Shown here one piece after another: positions 29,698 through 31,517 of a stretch of 31,517 nucleotides of DNA. The stretch comes from DATMNI01 sp035570275. Lineage in GTDB: Bacteria; Acidobacteriota; Terriglobia; Bryobacterales; Bryobacteraceae. The stretch covers positions 1-31,517 of the forward strand of contig DATMNI010000414.1 in the NCBI GenBank assembly GCA_035570275.1. Reading direction: 5' to 3'. Position 1 is the first letter of the stretch, and each line of letters begins with the position of its first letter. The position numbers and the translations under genes were made by a program. Under the pieces are notes generated by a model, which was given only the letters and a program-made list of their open reading frames with translations, did no database searches and had not been told where the DNA came from.

Positions 29698-30427
29698 CAA
29701 GATCTGGCATAAGACGTGGCTGGAATCGCGGACCAGGTTCCTGGCAGCGGCAGTGTTGGTGGCGGCCATCAGCGTCTGGGTAATCGTCTCGAGCGAGCGG
29801 GGCATGGCGCGCTTCGACATCCGCCCACCCATCACTTTTGCCCAATACGTCGCCATGGTTTGCGTGTGGCGCATTGAGCTGGTCTGGGTTGCCGCTGTCC
29901 TCTTCCTCGGGCTGGGGGGTCTGATGCGGGAGCGCGCACTGGGAACGGCCGCTTACACGTTGTCGCTGCCAGTGAGCCGCCGCCGGTGGATGGCCACTCG
30001 GGCGGCTGTGGGTGCGGTGGAATCGGGTATCCTCGCGCTTGTCCCTGCCATTGCAATCCCGGCCGCGTCGCTCTGGATTGGCCGCACATATCCGGTCGCC
30101 GAAGCCGTGAAGTTCTCGGGCCTGATGATGGCCGCCGGTCTGGTTTTCTTCGCGACGGGCTTCTTCTGGTCGTCGGTTCTGCCCTCGGATTATGCCGCGG
30201 CGGGAATGGGCGCGCTCTCTCTTTATCTGACATTTACTTCGCAGGATTATCTCTACCGCTGGTTCCCGGCGTTCGGAATGTCACGCCTGCTGAGCGGCGC
30301 CGAATACGTCAACCGTGCTACCGGATTCCTGCAAGGCTGTGACTGGTCCGGCGTAGCCGCCAGCCTCGCCACGGCCCTGGCGCTGTTCCTGGCTGCAACC
30401 CAAATCATGCAACTGCGGGATTTGTAG
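29669..30427 (+). CDS. ABC-2 type permease
   Basis: The 252-residue protein has about six hydrophobic segments: LAAAVLVAAISVWVIVSS, LVWVAAVLFLGLGGLM, IPAASLWIG with its neighbours, FSGLMMAAGLVFFATGFFWSSVL, AAAGMGALSLYLTF, and the C-terminal AASLATALALFLAAT. The loop MRERALGTAAYTLSLPVSRRRWMATRA is the typical cytoplasmic coupling region of ABC-2 permeases. It forms an exporter with the overlapping ATPase; the substrate is not predictable from the sequence. Start ATG 29669 lies inside the end of the ATPase gene. Confidence 0.88.
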   Translation: MICHHMIRHNKIWHKTWLESRTRFLAAAVLVAAISVWVIVSSERGMARFDIRPPITFAQYVAMVCVWRIELVWVAAVLFLGLGGLMRERALGTAAYTLSLPVSRRRWMATRAAVGAVESGILALVPAIAIPAASLWIGRTYPVAEAVKFSGLMMAAGLVFFATGFFWSSVLPSDYAAAGMGALSLYLTFTSQDYLYRWFPAFGMSRLLSGAEYVNRATGFLQGCDWSGVAASLATALALFLAATQIMQLRDL

Positions 30428-30462
30428 GTGACATCATGGCGAGGGTCAAGCGCGGGCTGGGT

Positions 30463-30490
30463 GACAGACGACACAACCCGATCGTCCCAC
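30463..30490. repeat. 28-bp palindromic element, degenerate copy
   Basis: GACAGACGACACAACCCGAT followed by CGTCCCAC matches the reverse-oriented copy at 24382-24409, with a decayed right arm. Confidence 0.6.
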
Positions 30491-30550
30491 TTTGGCCCGA
30501 CCCCTGAAGGAGCCGGGCGCAAAACGTCGGTAAGGCCGCAGACGGCGAAC

Positions 30551-30611
30551 GCTCGCTGCCGCATCGCGATGGCGGATTAACAATCCGCCGCAGCTTACCA
30601 AGCTGCCCCAC
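30551..30611 (+). repeat. 61-bp dispersed double-hairpin repeat
   Basis: Same length and plan as 20396-20456. The second hairpin carries compensatory changes (CAGCTT-ACC-AAGCTG), so its pairing is kept. The preceding GGTAAGGCCGCA is also shared with the copy at 20396. Confidence 0.9.
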
Positions 30612-30704
30612 AAGTTGTTGCCTGTGGTGCTTGTTCCCGATATAGTGTCTACGCAGAGGGACGCGACCCTCTGGTTCGCGAGCGTGATAAGACTGGAGTT
30701 TACT

Positions 30705-31151
30705 ATGCGTTTCTTGAAATGTTCGTTGTTCTTCCTGATGGCCGCTTGCCTCTTCGCCCAATCCGGCGAGGACGCCGCGGTTCGCCAGGTTGTCCAAAAG
30801 TTCATGGATGCGCGCGATAAGAACGACGCGCGCGCCATCGAGGCGCTTTTCACCGCCGATGCCGATCAACTGGTCTCCTCGGGCGAATGGCGCAAAGGGC
30901 GCGCCGACGTGGTGAAGGGCTCCATGGCCAGTTCCCAAAGTACCGGCGGCACCCGCGCTATCAAGGTGACGTCGGTCCGCTTCCTAACGCCCGGTGTGGC
31001 GATTGCCGATGGCCACTACGACCTGGCAGGACTCGCCGGCGGCGCCACCCGCAACATGTGGACCTCCATCGTGATGGCGAAGGGCGCCGATGGCTGGCGC
31101 ATTGCGGCCATCCGAAACATGTTGCCGGCCGCACCCGCGCCATCGAAATGA
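30705..31151 (+). CDS. Secreted SnoaL/DUF4440-like protein (SgcJ/EcaC type)
   Basis: The 148-residue product has a signal peptide (MRFLKCSLFFLMAACLFAQ) followed by a cone-shaped NTF2-like domain: EDAAVRQVVQKFMDARDKND, ARAIEALFTADADQLVSSGE, WRKGRADVV, then GVAIADGHYDLAG and WRIAAIRNMLPA. This is the pattern of the DUF4440/SgcJ-EcaC family. Such proteins are ligand-binding or of unknown catalytic role. ATG 30705 is chosen because of GGAG 7 nt upstream and the immediate signal peptide; the same frame is open from 30615 without these features. Confidence 0.85.
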   Translation: MRFLKCSLFFLMAACLFAQSGEDAAVRQVVQKFMDARDKNDARAIEALFTADADQLVSSGEWRKGRADVVKGSMASSQSTGGTRAIKVTSVRFLTPGVAIADGHYDLAGLAGGATRNMWTSIVMAKGADGWRIAAIRNMLPAAPAPSK

Positions 31152-31157
31152 CGGCCT

Positions 31158-31451
31158 TCAGCGGCTGTTCAGACTCTGGATGTACGTGATAATCTGCCAG
31201 CGCTGCGCTTCCGGCAGCTTGGAAAACGACGGCATGCCGGTAGTGAGGGAGCCGTTGCGAAGGACCCACTTCAGTGCACCCGGCGTGGCCGTCTGCACGC
31301 GCGTCGAAACCAGCGGCGGCACATTTCCAATTCCCTCGGCGCGGGGGCCGTGGCAGGCGGAGCAATTATAGTGGAACAGCTTGTGCGCCGGGATAAACCG
31401 GCATGCAATAAGGAATGAAAGAGTCCGACAGGAAAGGAGGAGCGAATCCAT
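31158..31451 (-). CDS. Small c-type cytochrome
   Basis: The frame encodes one haem-binding motif CSACH (NCSACHGPRAEGIGNVPPL) and a distal Met in TTGMPSFSKLPEAQRWQIITYIQSL, the plan of a class I cytochrome c of about 80 residues. It should carry electrons in the periplasm. The ATG at 31451 gives a short hydrophobic N-terminus (SLLLSCRTLSFLIACRF) that is a poor signal peptide. The frame remains open to the window edge, so the true start may lie beyond it or the 5' end may be altered. It converges with the DUF4440-like gene with 6 bp between the stop codons. Confidence 0.78.
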   Translation of the reverse strand: MDSLLLSCRTLSFLIACRFIPAHKLFHYNCSACHGPRAEGIGNVPPLVSTRVQTATPGALKWVLRNGSLTTGMPSFSKLPEAQRWQIITYIQSLNSR

Positions 31452-31517
31452 CCTGACCCCGAGTCTTGCGGGGCGTATCGTGAGGTGCGCACCGAAGCAT
31501 AGACAGGGGCAGCGACG

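Noticed and set aside
20396..30611. CRISPR array made of the repeated 61-bp units
   Set aside because: Copies are kilobases apart, contain internal hairpins and lie between unrelated genes; no regular spacers and no cas genes.

Overview
The window looks like a chromosomal segment of an Acidobacteriota bacterium, probably from the Solibacter/Bryobacter side of the phylum. The base composition is GC-rich. There is an ADOP-type (acidobacterial duplicated orphan permease) MacB-like permease, a CRTAC1-type FG-GAP/ASPIC protein, a selenocysteine system, and a dispersed double-hairpin repeat between genes. The taxonomic call is inference; no rRNA or ribosomal protein gene is present.

Left part (1-6.0 kb): an exported FG-GAP/ASPIC protein, then selC, the tRNA for selenocysteine (1799-1893, 8-bp acceptor stem, anticodon UCA). 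A secreted proline-rich protein and an M48 metalloprotease with a repeat-expanded signal peptide follow. Next, on the minus strand, is a peroxiredoxin-like selenoprotein (4295-4759) whose catalytic residue is encoded by an in-frame UGA (UxxC), with a SECIS-like hairpin just downstream. Ordinary gene calling would truncate this gene. A secreted alpha/beta hydrolase is divergent from it.

Middle part (6.2-20.4 kb): a two-subunit 2-oxoacid:ferredoxin oxidoreductase (alpha-gamma fusion plus beta with two ferredoxin-type clusters), a small unknown protein and a CBS-pair protein. Then comes a molybdenum hydroxylase locus: a MocA-XdhC fusion, a convergent XdhC gene and, divergent from that, coxMSLGDEF. 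CoxL carries the AYRCSFR active-site loop of form I aerobic CO dehydrogenase, so this is a CO-oxidation operon with its own maturation genes. Four short perfect or near-perfect tandem duplications (23, 19, 13 and 18 bp) lie within this one locus, three of them at expression signals.

Right part (20.4-31.5 kb): a VapB antitoxin with a frameshifted VapC, the vapBC module being flanked by identical 61-bp repeats. A minus-strand cassette of two tandem thymidylate-kinase-like proteins (the second with Lys to Arg in the P-loop), a SixA-like phosphatase and a DUF2252 protein follows. After that come a hypothetical protein with an HTH-like segment, the ADOP permease, a GntR(YtrA)/ABC ATPase/ABC-2 permease operon, a secreted SnoaL/DUF4440-like protein and a small c-type cytochrome near the window edge.

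Intergenic DNA is rich in two palindromic repeat families (a 61-bp double hairpin and a 28-bp single hairpin) and in short G-rich or CGAACCC-rich tandem repeats.
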